64,000 nucleotides of DNA from an uncultured Clostridium sp. (GTDB taxonomy: Bacteria; Bacillota; Clostridia; Oscillospirales; Acutalibacteraceae): positions 1-64,000 of the forward strand of contig CABRLN010000009.1 of assembly GCA_902471875.1 (NCBI GenBank), in the 5' to 3' direction. Every line of letters begins with the position of its first letter. Within the stretch, counting starts at the first letter, position 1. Made by a program: the position numbers and the translations under genes. The notes beneath the pieces are model-generated. The model saw only the letters and a program-made list of their open reading frames with translations, was not told the origin of the DNA and did not search any database. Of this stretch, positions 37,583-48,841 are shown one piece after another.

Positions 37583-38794
37583 TTAATCAGCTTTTGTTGA
37601 AGCCTCTGTTGGTACTGTATTTGATTCTGTTTCACTTTCTGAATTTGTTGCAGGCTCGGTTGAGGCATTTATTATATCCTCCATAGACATTGTTGGAGCC
37701 TCATAAGTACCGTCAAGTACAGACGCTTTGTACTTCTCAAACTCTTCTTTTGATGACTTTTCATAAACAGTGTCGTAACCGCTGCTTGTAATTGTAAGCT
37801 TACCATCTTTAACTACTGCATCCATTTTAGACTCAGAACCTGCTTCAACGGTTTCTCCGCTTGAATTTGTACCGCCTGATGACAATGTAGTAATTTGCTT
37901 GCCGTCATAATTATATTTAAATGACAATATGTCAGTATAAAGAGGTGTTACTGCACGGTTGTAAACAGTACCATCATCTGTAAACTCCATATATGAATCA
38001 TATCCGTACATAGGGTTAGAAAATTTCCAGTAGCCTATAATACTGTCATTCTTTGTAAAATCAGGACCTTTCATTTCAACATTATCTTTTGCGAAAGCAT
38101 ATGTAAGAACCAACGGCTCTGCCTCTTGGTAATCTGCTGAAGAAATAGTTAGAGTTTTTCCAAAAATAAGATTACCGCTTATTTCGTAATTATATGTTTG
38201 ACTTATGTTGCCTGCTGACATATAACAATAAGTACCTTCGTCCTTATAAGACAACTGATAAGACATAGACTCGCTCATATATTCTGTATCAACAGACATA
38301 ACAAGTTCATCATCTGTAAAGGTATAGAAAATCTTCATATCGCTATCTTCCATTACCCATACGCCTTTAATTGTGTTATTAAAGAACACAAAATAAGCAC
38401 CTACAGCTAATGCTGCAACAACCACCACAGCAATAACTATGGTAGTTATAAGTGTACTCCTTTTGATTTTTTTCTTTTGCTTTGGCATTGCAGACTCAGC
38501 AACCTTACCATCAAAATCCTCACTGCTGTAATCATCTACAAAATCCTCAAGCTCACCAAATTGTGAAGAATAATTGTTTGATTCATCATCTTTGTTGTCA
38601 GATACATCTTCAAGCTTTTCTTTATTGTCAATATTCAGGCCGTCGTCTTCAATATCGCCAATATTTTCTTGGTTTTGCAAAGTTTCAGCCTCTTCTGTGT
38701 TTTCATTAATAATATCAGTAGTTTCGTTATTAAGCACGCCTTCTACATTATTATCAGGAGATACCTCAAACTCATTTTTTTCGTTTTTTGCCAT
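37583..38794 (-). CDS. Membrane-anchored extracellular protein, DUF5640-like
   Basis: 403 aa from the ATG at 38794 (SD AAGGAGG); upstream codons to 38860 are open but lack an SD. Layout: acidic cytoplasmic N terminus rich in Asn/Asp/Glu (~1-105), K-K-K-I-K-R, one membrane helix (~110-135), then an extracellular part with two beta-rich modules beginning I-K-G-V-W-V-M-E and I-I-G-Y-W-K-F, like lipocalin-like/DUF5640 domains that follow G-x-W, and a Ser/Thr/Glu-rich tail. Function unknown. Single-gene unit. Confidence 0.7.
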   Translation of the reverse strand: MAKNEKNEFEVSPDNNVEGVLNNETTDIINENTEEAETLQNQENIGDIEDDGLNIDNKEKLEDVSDNKDDESNNYSSQFGELEDFVDDYSSEDFDGKVAESAMPKQKKKIKRSTLITTIVIAVVVVAALAVGAYFVFFNNTIKGVWVMEDSDMKIFYTFTDDELVMSVDTEYMSESMSYQLSYKDEGTYCYMSAGNISQTYNYEISGNLIFGKTLTISSADYQEAEPLVLTYAFAKDNVEMKGPDFTKNDSIIGYWKFSNPMYGYDSYMEFTDDGTVYNRAVTPLYTDILSFKYNYDGKQITTLSSGGTNSSGETVEAGSESKMDAVVKDGKLTITSSGYDTVYEKSSKEEFEKYKASVLDGTYEAPTMSMEDIINASTEPATNSESETESNTVPTEASTKAD

Positions 38795-38831
38795 AATAAT
38801 CCTCCTTGCATATTTGCATAAATGCATATTT

Positions 38832-38860
38832 ATTATAGTACAAATACAATTTATTTGCAA
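38832..38860 (-). promoter_or_regulatory. Promoter of the 37583-38794 gene
   Basis: Minus strand TTGCAA (38855-38860), 17-nt spacer, TATAAT (38832-38837). Confidence 0.75.
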
Positions 38861-38897
38861 TAGAAATTATGTTAATAAGTAAACCAATTTAGTTAAG

Positions 38898-38970
38898 ATA
38901 ATATCTTGATAAAAAAATCTTCTCCCTTGGGGCACCCTCCGTAAGGAAGGTGCCCCAAGGCTCTTGTATC
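38898..38970 (+). repeat. Hairpin repeat, left copy flanking the mobile element
   Basis: ATAATATC, A-run and AATCTTCTCC lead into a 12-bp perfect stem CCTTGGGGCACC/GGTGCCCCAAGG (38925-38936 and 38949-38960) whose tip includes CCGTAAGGA, followed by CTCTTGTA. An inverted copy lies at 52428-52500 with the same flanks and tip but different stem bases. On the minus strand the stem is followed by a T-run and could terminate transcription out of the element. Confidence 0.75.
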
Positions 38971-39012
38971 TTAAATTGAATATTGTTGTGTTGAAGCGGT
39001 GTAGCCTATTAG

Positions 39013-40734
<1,722 letters not shown>

Positions 40735-40782
40735 TTATCATACCACATCGGCTGCAATTATTCAACGCTTTAAAGTGATAAT

Positions 40783-41049
40783 TCAAATATTGTTCTCTTT
40801 TTTCAGAATCCGTCCCAGCTTATCGTAGATATTTTCAGCTGCGTCCTCTTTGAAAAAGGCTCTGACCGCATAGAGCGTGCCGTCAATTTCCTTTACAAAG
40901 TTCAGCGGCTTGGCATACATCGTTTGTCTGAACCACGCTATACGCTCTTCCTTCGTAAGCGTTGTAAGATAGTCTGTTATCTCGTCAATGAGAGTGTAAA
41001 TTTCACTCGTTTTGTCTACGGTATTGCTCTGATTTTCTGCATACATCAT
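40783..41049 (-). CDS. TnpW-like transposon-encoded protein
   Basis: 88 aa. The C-terminal part (E-I-D-G-T-L-Y-A-V-R-A-F-F ... D-K-L-G-R-I-L) resembles the TnpW family found in Tn4451-like elements. Function unknown; possibly an accessory to excision. It overlaps the relaxase gene by 4 nt, indicating translational coupling. Confidence 0.6.
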   Translation of the reverse strand: MMYAENQSNTVDKTSEIYTLIDEITDYLTTLTKEERIAWFRQTMYAKPLNFVKEIDGTLYAVRAFFKEDAAENIYDKLGRILKKENNI

Positions 41050-42404
41050 CGCTCGTTTCTCTCCCTTCTTTGTAATTTCCGATTCTGCTCGGCTTCTTTG
41101 GCCCTGTATTCGTTAGCATAGAGTAAGTCGGTTTTTTCTTGAATTTTTACTGACCGTGCCTCAATGCCTTTGTTCAGTTTCAGTTGTTTTCTAAGTTCTG
41201 TTATCCTCTCCGTAACGCCTGATTTTTCCTTTCGCAATATTTCTTTTTCGGCTGGTGACGCTCTGCGAATTTTGTTTTGAAGCTTGGTGCGATAAGCAAT
41301 CAGTTTATCCATTTCACCCTGCAACTTCTCCCTGTCCGCATACAGATCGTCAATCGTTTCAATGCCGTATTTGCTCATATACTGCACCTGTTCGGAAGAC
41401 TCATCGAGCTTCTTTAAGTCCTCTTTGAGATACGGACTTGTAGGCTTGTAATCCGTATTCTTTGGCAGGACACCCAACAGATAGCAGTAGTGCAGATACA
41501 GCTTGTAAATATGGCTTGTCTTGCGAAAAGGCTGAAACCAGTCCCACAAATCCTGCGGCATTTGCGGCGGATAGGAGATATACGCCCTGCGGTTTCCAAA
41601 AGAAGCGCATGCGCCCATTGTCCTTTGGATATTTTCAGGCGTCCATCTTTTATCCAGCGTGTCAAGCCTTGTGAAATGCTCATACTGCGGCAGTCGTATT
41701 TTCCAATGTCTGCCGGTGAAGTCGGTAATATATCCTTTACGCCGCAAATAATCCTCCATATAATAGGGACGGCGGCTAAAATTGATTGCCTCTTTCACAT
41801 CTTCACGGTACACATTATACCTTGTCGGCTTGCCGCTTTTTTCATCAAGCCATACTTGTCTTGACGGTGCTTTGCGCGGATTTTCTATGACCGACAAGCC
41901 GTGTTCCATACATATTCTGTCGGAAACATCACGGAGTTTCCGCTGCTCTGTTTTGGAATAGTTATATTTCTTTCCGTCAAGAAAGGAAACCGAATTAAAG
42001 CAGAAATGATTGTGCAGATGGTCTTTGTCAAGGTGGGTAGTGACGATAATCTGATACTTGTCTCCCCACATTTCTTTTGCGGTCTGCAATCCGATTTGGT
42101 GCGCCTGTTCGGGCGTAACCTCATCGGGCTTGAAGCTCTGATAACCGTGCCAAGCGATATATCCGTTTTCCTTGCTGTACTGCCTTTTTGTCAAAATCAT
42201 CTGTTGTAAGGCGATTTCTTTCAGGCAGTTTATAGTCGAAACATACTCGCCCTGCTCGGTAGCTTCGGGGCGGCTGACATAAGAAAATATATCCCACAGC
42301 GGCTGCAAGGTAGGATTGTCCGCTCTTGTCTTTTCGGGATTTTCCACATAGGCAATCAGGTCTTTTAATCTGCCTTCAATATGCCATAGACTTGTTGTTG
42401 CCAT
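41046..42404 (-). CDS. MOBP-type relaxase (mobilization nuclease)
   Basis: 452 aa. The relaxase domain contains the metal-binding motif H-L-D-K-D-H-L-H-N-H (His124, 129, 131, 133) with catalytic tyrosine candidates in the first 60 residues. The C-terminal ~130 residues form a charged coiled coil. It should nick oriT and pilot the strand during mobilization. Overlaps MobC by 1 nt and TnpW by 4 nt. TnpZ of Tn4451 is the functional counterpart. Confidence 0.9.
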   Translation of the reverse strand: MATTSLWHIEGRLKDLIAYVENPEKTRADNPTLQPLWDIFSYVSRPEATEQGEYVSTINCLKEIALQQMILTKRQYSKENGYIAWHGYQSFKPDEVTPEQAHQIGLQTAKEMWGDKYQIIVTTHLDKDHLHNHFCFNSVSFLDGKKYNYSKTEQRKLRDVSDRICMEHGLSVIENPRKAPSRQVWLDEKSGKPTRYNVYREDVKEAINFSRRPYYMEDYLRRKGYITDFTGRHWKIRLPQYEHFTRLDTLDKRWTPENIQRTMGACASFGNRRAYISYPPQMPQDLWDWFQPFRKTSHIYKLYLHYCYLLGVLPKNTDYKPTSPYLKEDLKKLDESSEQVQYMSKYGIETIDDLYADREKLQGEMDKLIAYRTKLQNKIRRASPAEKEILRKEKSGVTERITELRKQLKLNKGIEARSVKIQEKTDLLYANEYRAKEAEQNRKLQRRERNER

Positions 42405-42697
42405 TATCCTGCCTCCTGCAAATCGAGAATTAAACTTTCAATTTCCTTGCAAATTTCCAGAGCAGACGGTTCGTATTTGGCACATTTCCGAAAACCGTTA
42501 TGGACGGAATAGAGGGTACTTAATAGCTTCCAAAACTCTTTTGCTGGTTTTGGTTTTGGTGTTTTCCCTTTGCAAAGCTGACGAATAAATTCGGCTTGGG
42601 ACAGCCCGCACGCTGCCGCACAGTGCTTCAGTTTTGCGTTTTCTTCTTCGGTCAGCCGTACTTTTATTCTCACTTTTTTGTTGTTTTCTTTGTTCAA
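42404..42697 (-). CDS. mobC: Relaxosome accessory protein MobC
   Basis: 97 aa if it starts at TTG 42697, 8 nt after GGAG; the frame is open to 42769 across the oriT-like palindromes, which argues against the longer form. Ribbon-helix-helix-like start (R-I-K-V-R-L-T-E-E-E) and C-G-L-S-Q-A-E-F-I-R match the MobC family, which helps open oriT for the relaxase. Confidence 0.8.
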   Translation of the reverse strand: MNKENNKKVRIKVRLTEEENAKLKHCAAACGLSQAEFIRQLCKGKTPKPKPAKEFWKLLSTLYSVHNGFRKCAKYEPSALEICKEIESLILDLQEAG

Positions 42698-42740
42698 AAT
42701 ATCATCTCCGTTCGTGTGTTTTATCTTTATAAAGGGGGTA

Positions 42741-42808
42741 TTCAGGGGGGGCCCTGAGTTAGTCCGCACTCTTTAGAGTGCGGACTGGGATTGTGGGGGT
42801 CACAATCC
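42741..42808. other. Candidate oriT palindrome cluster
   Basis: Three inverted repeats in tandem: TCAGGG/CCCTGA (42742-42757), a perfect 12-bp palindrome AGTCCGCACTCT/AGAGTGCGGACT with 2-nt loop (42761-42786), and GGATTGTG/CACAATCC (42788-42808). Position directly upstream of mobC is typical for oriT. The nick site is not identifiable by eye. Confidence 0.55.
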
Positions 42809-42977
42809 GATGCTCGCTATTCCTGTGGACATCGTCTTTCTCTCTTCGCCGTTCTCCCTGAATGTCGTTCCTGCCCCTGTTTTTTCAGCAGCGTTGTCCT
42901 GCTCACTCTCCGAAAGAGAGGTCATCGCAAAATCATATCCCATCCAGCCGGTCATTCAGTTGTAATCGGCAAAACAA

Positions 42978-43055
42978 AAAGCCGATACACAGAGACATCA
43001 AAAATCGGCGGGAGCATTGCTCTCGCTTCAAAATGATGTTCTATGTATCGGCTTT
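42978..43055. repeat. Long imperfect inverted repeat
   Basis: AAAGCCGATACA...GACATC (42978-42999) pairs with GATGT...TGTATCGGCTTT (43035-43055), with an inner GGGAGC/CTCTCG pairing. It sits in the ~690-nt non-coding stretch between mobC and hsdR. Possibly part of a transfer or replication region; no function assigned. The rest of 42809-43240 shows no convincing gene. Confidence 0.5.
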
Positions 43056-43240
43056 GAAATTCAAAGACGGGATTGTTTGTTCATCCGTTCACTCGCTGAT
43101 AGTACCAAAAAGCATAAAGTGCGGATGGCGGTATTTTCTCTTAGCATACACGCAGGCATTAGGCGGCAGTACCGCATTCTCAATCAAAACATCTTGTATT
43201 CGGTTGTAATCCTCTTTTAAGAGGGATTATATTATATCAG

Positions 43241-43278
43241 AAAACCCGCCGGAAATCAAGATTTTTCCGGCGGGTTTT
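43241..43278 (-). terminator. Terminator of the RM operon
   Basis: 15-bp perfect stem beginning AAAACCCGCCGG (43241-43255) with its complement at 43264-43278, giving T-runs on either strand. It lies ~105 nt beyond the hsdR stop codon. Confidence 0.85.
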
Positions 43279-43384
43279 GAATATTTTTCAGAAATTATGG
43301 GAATACTATTTAATTTAAGATAATAAAATGCAGTTTTCTTTGCAAATTCATTTACTCTACAGTTTAAACCTTGCGTATTTCTAC

Positions 43385-46300
43385 TCAGTTCACATACTTT
43401 TTGAAATTCTCCGCCTGTTCCAACACCTCTTTATAAACATCATCAATGGTAACAGGAGGATAGTCAAATTCATCGAGCAAGAGAATCAAGTCAACCTGTA
43501 AATTAGCTTTTATATCGTCACGGGTTGACCAATCCGTATAACGAGCTTTATCGTCCACAATTACTTTTATCCTTTTAGATAACTCAATCATTTTATCATC
43601 AGAATATTCATTGTCAAACTCGTACTTCTTGGCAACCGCTTTCAGAATATCATAAAACGCTTTTTCTTCATAGTCGATACCCATTCCCTTAAAGGAATCC
43701 CTTTCTTTTTTCAATTCCTCCAAAAGCCGAGTAAGTTGCTCTGCAACATCATCAAGAACTTCATTAGCGTATGCCTCATCACGGCGGCGGTTGTTGTATT
43801 CGTCAACCACTCTTTTCAGCCTGTCGGCAAATTCCACGCCCATAATTTTATTAACCTTCTTGAACTCGTCGATCGCCTGTGAAAGAAGCCGCTGTAAAAT
43901 CTTTATCTTTGTATTCGGAAGCTGTATCGCATTGATTTTATCCATATATTCGTCGCTGAAAACATCGACCGAGATATGTTTGCCGGTTTCAAACAGCTCC
44001 TCGATTCCGTCTGATTGAATAGCGCCCTCCAGCATTTCACGCACTCTTGCGTTCATCTGGGAAATATCGGGAGCATCCCCCTTTGTCAGCTTGAATAATA
44101 TTGAACGCACAGCGCAGTAAAAATGGATATAATCCTTATCTTCATCGGTGAACTTATCACTTGAACTGCACAAATTAAATGCCTGCTTCATTCGCTTAAC
44201 AGCCGCCATAAAACGGGTTTCAAGTTCTTCTGAAAGCTGCACATATTCAGTAGCTTTATTAAGACAGGCAAGTTGCTCCGTAGGCGACCCGTTAAAGAAA
44301 TCGCTGCTGTTAAAATTATGGAACATCTGCCCCAGCACCTCTAACTGGTCTTTGACAATCGTGACAGCCTGCTCCACGCCTTCAAACTCATCACATTCAA
44401 AATTGGTGTACTTTTTAAGCGCTGTGTTCATATTTTTCTTAATGCCGATATAGTCAACAATCAATCCCTTGTCCTTGCCCTCGCAGACACGGTTGACACG
44501 GGAAATTGTCTGAATCAGCGTATGCTGCTGAATCGGTTTATCTATGTATATGGTGTCAAGCTCCGGCACATCAAATCCCGTCAGCCACATATCCACGACA
44601 ATGGCAATTTTGAAGTTGGACTTTACATTTTTAAATTGTCTGTCAAGCTCTTTGCGGTTGTCCTTTGTTCCGAGCGTATCATAGAGTTCTTTTTCATCGT
44701 CCTTGTTTCGGGTCATCACCATTTTGATTTTCTCGATGGGTTTTAACTCTTCTGTATCCTGTCCAGTTATATCTACCCCATCATCAGCGATTTTCTTAAC
44801 CGCCCATTCGGGACGCAGTTCTACAATGATTTTATACAAATCATAAGCGATATTGCGGTTGGAACAAACAAACATAGCTTTGCCCACAACGGTAGCGCCC
44901 TCCGCCACACGGGTTTCATAATGGTTTATAAAATCTTCGGCAACGGCACGCAGTCTGTCGGGATCTCCGATAATGGCTTCCATTTTCGCTACAGCTTTTT
45001 GACTTTCTTCAATTTGATGTTCGTTGGCGCCCTCTCTCTCGCATTGTGCATAGTATTCCTCAATTTGGCGGACTTTCTCCTGATCCAGCATAACCTTTGC
45101 CGCCCGTCCGTCATAAACAAGATTTACCGTAATCCCGTCTTTCACGGATTCCGTCATTGTATAGGAATCAACCACGCCGCCGAACACCTCAATCGTGCCG
45201 TCAACGGGCGTTCCCGTAAAGCCTACATAAGTAGCATTAGGCAAAGAGTTGTGCAGATACTTTGCGAAACCGTAGGTGCGTTCCACACCCGACTCTGTAA
45301 TACGCACCTTTTGATCAAGATTGATCTGACTTCTGTGCGCTTCATCGGAAATACAGATCACATTGTTTCGGTCAGTCAGAAGCTGCAAATCCTCGGTAAA
45401 TTTCTGAATAGTCGTAAGATAAACGCCGCCGCTTGTCCTACCCTGCAATTCTTCACGCAGTTTCTCACGGGACTCTATGCTGACAACCGTTTCGTCGCCT
45501 ATATACTTTTTGGAAGCTACAAACTGCTTGGATAACTGATCGTCAAGGTCTGTCCTGTCGGTAATAATTAGTATGGTCGGAGAGTGAAAATAAGTGCTTT
45601 TCATCAGCATACGGGTGAGAAAAAGCATTGTATAGCTCTTTCCGCAGCCTGTCGCTCCGAAATATGTGCCGCCCTTTCCGTCTCCATTAGGGCGCATATG
45701 CTCCTTGATATTCTCAAATAACTTGTTTGCGGCAAAAAACTGCGGATAGCGGCAGACAATTTTCAAATCCTTATCCGAGTTGTCGGGGAAATAAATAAAA
45801 TCCTTGATTACGGCAAGCAAACGGTCTTTAAGGAATAATCCTTTCATCATAGTAACAAGGGAGTTAATTCCGTCAAGTTCCTTGTCCTCCGAATTGATTT
45901 TTCTCCACGCATAGAAGAAATCATACGGACTGAAAAACGAACCGTACTTATTGTTTACGCCGTCGCTTATCACTACAAAGGCGTTGTATTTGAAAAGTTC
46001 GGGAATGTCACGGCGGTAACGGACGGTAAGTTGTTTATATGCTTCCATAATCGTTGTGTTTTCCTGAACGGCGCTCTTAAATTCAAGCACAACGACCGGA
46101 ATGCCGTTGACAAACACAATGCCGTCAGGAATGCGGCGCTGATTAGCAATCCCCTCGATTTCAAACTGATTGACCGCTTTGAAAATGTTGTTTTCGGGCG
46201 TGTCGAAGTCAATAAGCTGAATGTGCATGTCCTTTTGTGTCCTGTCTTCACGGTTGAAGATAAAACCATCACAGAGCATTTTGTAAATTGCCTTGTTCGC

Positions 46301-46531
46301 TTCATATATCGTACCCGAAATGCTTTTCAGCATCAGAACAATGCTGTCAACCTCGCTTGGAGTAATATTGTCTTTGGCATAACGACCGAAAAGGTACTGC
46401 TTCAAATCCTCGACAAGCAAAACCTCGCTGATTTCTCTATGTATTTGTTCGCCGTTCAAATAGACATATCCCTCGTCCTTGAACAGCTCCATTATAGACA
46501 TTTCCAAAGCGTGTTCGTTAAAGTTTGTCAT
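43385..46531 (-). CDS. hsdR: Type I restriction enzyme, R subunit
   Basis: 1048 aa from the ATG at 46531 (SD GAGAGGT), 4 nt after the DUF6602 stop codon; the upstream extension to 46636 overlaps that gene and is rejected. N-terminal PD-(D/E)xK nuclease: D136 in P-D-G-I-V-F, E150-F-K152. SF2 translocase: Walker A G-A-T-G-C-G-K-S at 292-299, D-E-A-H at 396-399, F-T-G-T-P and Q-T-I-S-R-V-N-R. A helical C-terminal part should contact the MTase. It cuts DNA remotely after ATP-driven translocation when the HsdS site is unmethylated. Confidence 0.96.
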   Translation of the reverse strand: MTNFNEHALEMSIMELFKDEGYVYLNGEQIHREISEVLLVEDLKQYLFGRYAKDNITPSEVDSIVLMLKSISGTIYEANKAIYKMLCDGFIFNREDRTQKDMHIQLIDFDTPENNIFKAVNQFEIEGIANQRRIPDGIVFVNGIPVVVLEFKSAVQENTTIMEAYKQLTVRYRRDIPELFKYNAFVVISDGVNNKYGSFFSPYDFFYAWRKINSEDKELDGINSLVTMMKGLFLKDRLLAVIKDFIYFPDNSDKDLKIVCRYPQFFAANKLFENIKEHMRPNGDGKGGTYFGATGCGKSYTMLFLTRMLMKSTYFHSPTILIITDRTDLDDQLSKQFVASKKYIGDETVVSIESREKLREELQGRTSGGVYLTTIQKFTEDLQLLTDRNNVICISDEAHRSQINLDQKVRITESGVERTYGFAKYLHNSLPNATYVGFTGTPVDGTIEVFGGVVDSYTMTESVKDGITVNLVYDGRAAKVMLDQEKVRQIEEYYAQCEREGANEHQIEESQKAVAKMEAIIGDPDRLRAVAEDFINHYETRVAEGATVVGKAMFVCSNRNIAYDLYKIIVELRPEWAVKKIADDGVDITGQDTEELKPIEKIKMVMTRNKDDEKELYDTLGTKDNRKELDRQFKNVKSNFKIAIVVDMWLTGFDVPELDTIYIDKPIQQHTLIQTISRVNRVCEGKDKGLIVDYIGIKKNMNTALKKYTNFECDEFEGVEQAVTIVKDQLEVLGQMFHNFNSSDFFNGSPTEQLACLNKATEYVQLSEELETRFMAAVKRMKQAFNLCSSSDKFTDEDKDYIHFYCAVRSILFKLTKGDAPDISQMNARVREMLEGAIQSDGIEELFETGKHISVDVFSDEYMDKINAIQLPNTKIKILQRLLSQAIDEFKKVNKIMGVEFADRLKRVVDEYNNRRRDEAYANEVLDDVAEQLTRLLEELKKERDSFKGMGIDYEEKAFYDILKAVAKKYEFDNEYSDDKMIELSKRIKVIVDDKARYTDWSTRDDIKANLQVDLILLLDEFDYPPVTIDDVYKEVLEQAENFKKYVN

Positions 46532-46535
46532 CAGT

Positions 46536-47279
46536 CTATACCTCTCTAACTTGTATCGTGCGTATCCTATGAGCCTCTTTTGTATTTTCGATTGGATAAA
46601 ACATCTTTTTAAGGGTGTCTGGTATTCTCTCACCATTTATAGAAATATAGACATCCTCCACGAGATTTGAAATAAAATAACCAAATGCAAGATCTTCAAT
46701 TTCGTAAACAGCATAATTTTTATTATTACACGGATTATGAATAGGTAATCCTTCATCCCAGTATTTCAGAAAGTAGTCTTTTCCAAAACAAATGTTATCC
46801 ACCAATCCGGAGCTATGAATCAATGCATCCCTAATATATTGATTTTCAAGATTTACAGTTTCATTTTCAAAAGCAAAAACACCATTAAATATCTTTTTGG
46901 CAATTATTTGTCCATTTTCAGTGGCATTATAAATTGCTTCACGACCAATACAAGTATCTGCTCGTGATTTTACTTCTATTATCCCCAGCACACATTCTGA
47001 AGGTGCAATAATAAAATCATCTTGTTTGAATAAAAGCGGACAATCATTTCGATAAACAATAATATCTATTTGCTTTGTAATCTGATTTTCATTTACCACA
47101 AATCCGGTTCCTACCGATACTTCTTTAGGCAAATGTTGCCGCAATACATGAGAGAGAATTATTTCTTTATATCGCCCCTCTTCGCCCCAATGACGATTGT
47201 CGATGAAGTATCTAACTCTATCCTTGATAGACATTAACTCGTTGGAAATAGATTTTTGATATTCTATGTAATCAGGCAT
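46536..47279 (-). CDS. DUF6602-like putative PD-(D/E)xK nuclease
   Basis: 247 aa, SD AAAGGAAA. The stretch G-T-G-F-V-V-N-E ... K-Q-I-D-I-I-V-Y (Asp72) ... L-G-I-I-E-V-K-S (Glu102, Lys104) is the D-(x)n-E-x-K core of restriction-like nucleases and matches the DUF6602 family as I know it. Sits inside a type I RM operon, between the DUF3800 gene and hsdR, with tight spacing on both sides. Probably an accessory nuclease of the defence locus. G+C is lower than in hsdM/hsdR, hinting at separate acquisition. Confidence 0.65.
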   Translation of the reverse strand: MPDYIEYQKSISNELMSIKDRVRYFIDNRHWGEEGRYKEIILSHVLRQHLPKEVSVGTGFVVNENQITKQIDIIVYRNDCPLLFKQDDFIIAPSECVLGIIEVKSRADTCIGREAIYNATENGQIIAKKIFNGVFAFENETVNLENQYIRDALIHSSGLVDNICFGKDYFLKYWDEGLPIHNPCNNKNYAVYEIEDLAFGYFISNLVEDVYISINGERIPDTLKKMFYPIENTKEAHRIRTIQVREV

Positions 47280-47300
47280 AATGATTTCCTTTCTTAGCTG

Positions 47301-48806
47301 TTACAGTATATCCGCATAAAATTTTCCGCAAACACATGTGAAAGTCACCTTAGACGGAAATAGATTCGTACCCATATTCGCCATTCCGACAACGCTTAAA
47401 GCCCATTCGCTCAATTCCTCCGGAAGTCGAAAACACATTGGCGCTCTATCTTTTAAAATTGTTATAAGAGGTACAAGGTTTTTATCTACTCCTACAGACA
47501 AGACATCAAATGTTTGACTTCCATCGCACAGCGGTAACTTGGGTTGCTTTTCTGAATCAAAATATACTTTTGCACCTCGTTGATTTAGAAAAAACTCCTT
47601 AGTTGAATCTGTAATAGGCTCTATTGGCACTTTGTTTTTTCTTCTCTCAAAATAGTCTGACAATTGTTTGCAAGCAAAAGCATTAAAGTACTCACCCTGC
47701 ATACTGAGATTTTCATCAAATATCTGCTTTACAGAGTCAAAATGATTCATATAATTTAGCAACGCTATAAATGTAATCAAATCGTCGGAATAAATTCCGG
47801 CATATGACTTATACCAAGCGTGATCCCACTCACAAATTATCCTATACAACTTTTTATAGAGAAACAATTGAGTTTCATTCATACGAAACCACTTTGTATC
47901 TAATAATTTCTTTTGCGTTCCTTCCTCTGGAGAATGATACCGTAGCGAATTACATAGCGATTTTAACAACTTACCTAAGATTCCTGCCATCATATCCGCC
48001 ATACGCAATCCACAGCTACTTAACGAATCGGCTTCGACTACATTATTCAGTCCCATATCACAAGCAGACTGTAATGTCTTGCTTTTTTCGTCAAGTTTGC
48101 CTTCTTTATCAAGTGTCAAAAAATAGTACTCAATTTGTTCTTCTTGAAGATACTTTTTAAATCCATCAAACGGCATATGATAATCCCAATGAATTTCAGG
48201 TGTTACAGAAACATTATCCAAATAGATCAAAATCTCATCAAAAACATTGCTTTCTTGCTTCTTAAGTTCGATATTCTTTTTGTTATACTTAATCCGCACC
48301 CGGAAAAATTCTTTTAAGATCGCTACAAATGACTCTGGAGAATCATAAATACATTTTATTACTTCTTTAGGTCGATAAGTAACAAGTGCCTTCGTAATGG
48401 AATATTTCATAGCGTCCGCATCAACAAAAAAGTTATTTTTGTATTCAGCGAAAAGCTGTAAAACAAGATACTCAATCTTACTCGCAATGGAAAAATAGCA
48501 TTTAATTTCTCTATCAAATAGAGATAAAAAATCATCTATAAACTGGACATTTTGCTTGCTAAGAGAAGCAAATCCAAATTCGAGTTGATTTTGCTTTAAT
48601 GTTTGGTTTTTTAATTCTCCATTTTTATCTTTTCGTTCTGCATATTTTGCTTCAAATGCAGAATATTTTTCAAAAATAGCATTTTCTCTTTCCCGAGACC
48701 AACCGATAATTACCGATACAAAATTGTCATAGTAGTTTTCGGCAGTTACTGTATTATAATTGATTTTTCTGCTGTGTTCTGATTCATCATAGTAAAACTT
48801 ATACAC
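47301..48806 (-). CDS. DUF3800-like protein
   Basis: 501 aa; start looks like GTG at 48806, 12 nt after GGAGG. Begins Y-Y-D-E-S-E-H-S-R-K-I (Asp7, Glu8), with later E-A-D-S-L (Asp260) and R-M-A-D-M-M-A-G-I (Asp271), the acidic set of DUF3800 proteins, which are predicted to adopt an RNase H-like fold. A ~200-residue C-terminal extension is not recognised. Lies between hsdS and DUF6602. Distinctly AT-rich compared with hsdM. Function in defence is inferred from context only. Confidence 0.65.
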   Translation of the reverse strand: MYKFYYDESEHSRKINYNTVTAENYYDNFVSVIIGWSRERENAIFEKYSAFEAKYAERKDKNGELKNQTLKQNQLEFGFASLSKQNVQFIDDFLSLFDREIKCYFSIASKIEYLVLQLFAEYKNNFFVDADAMKYSITKALVTYRPKEVIKCIYDSPESFVAILKEFFRVRIKYNKKNIELKKQESNVFDEILIYLDNVSVTPEIHWDYHMPFDGFKKYLQEEQIEYYFLTLDKEGKLDEKSKTLQSACDMGLNNVVEADSLSSCGLRMADMMAGILGKLLKSLCNSLRYHSPEEGTQKKLLDTKWFRMNETQLFLYKKLYRIICEWDHAWYKSYAGIYSDDLITFIALLNYMNHFDSVKQIFDENLSMQGEYFNAFACKQLSDYFERRKNKVPIEPITDSTKEFFLNQRGAKVYFDSEKQPKLPLCDGSQTFDVLSVGVDKNLVPLITILKDRAPMCFRLPEELSEWALSVVGMANMGTNLFPSKVTFTCVCGKFYADIL

Positions 48807-48841
48807 TTGATTATTGCTCCTCCTTTCAATTAAATGATAAT

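Noticed and set aside
42791..43220. Plus-strand open frames between mobC and hsdR
   Set aside because: They cross the oriT-like palindromes and the long inverted repeat, lack SD sequences and show no recognisable domain.
44921..45535. 204-aa plus-strand ORF inside hsdR
   Set aside because: Shadow frame of a GC-richer gene; no SD and no recognisable domain.
43385..46636. Longer hsdR starting at 46636
   Set aside because: The added 35 residues overlap the DUF6602 gene; the ATG at 46531 has a good SD and begins the family-typical N terminus.
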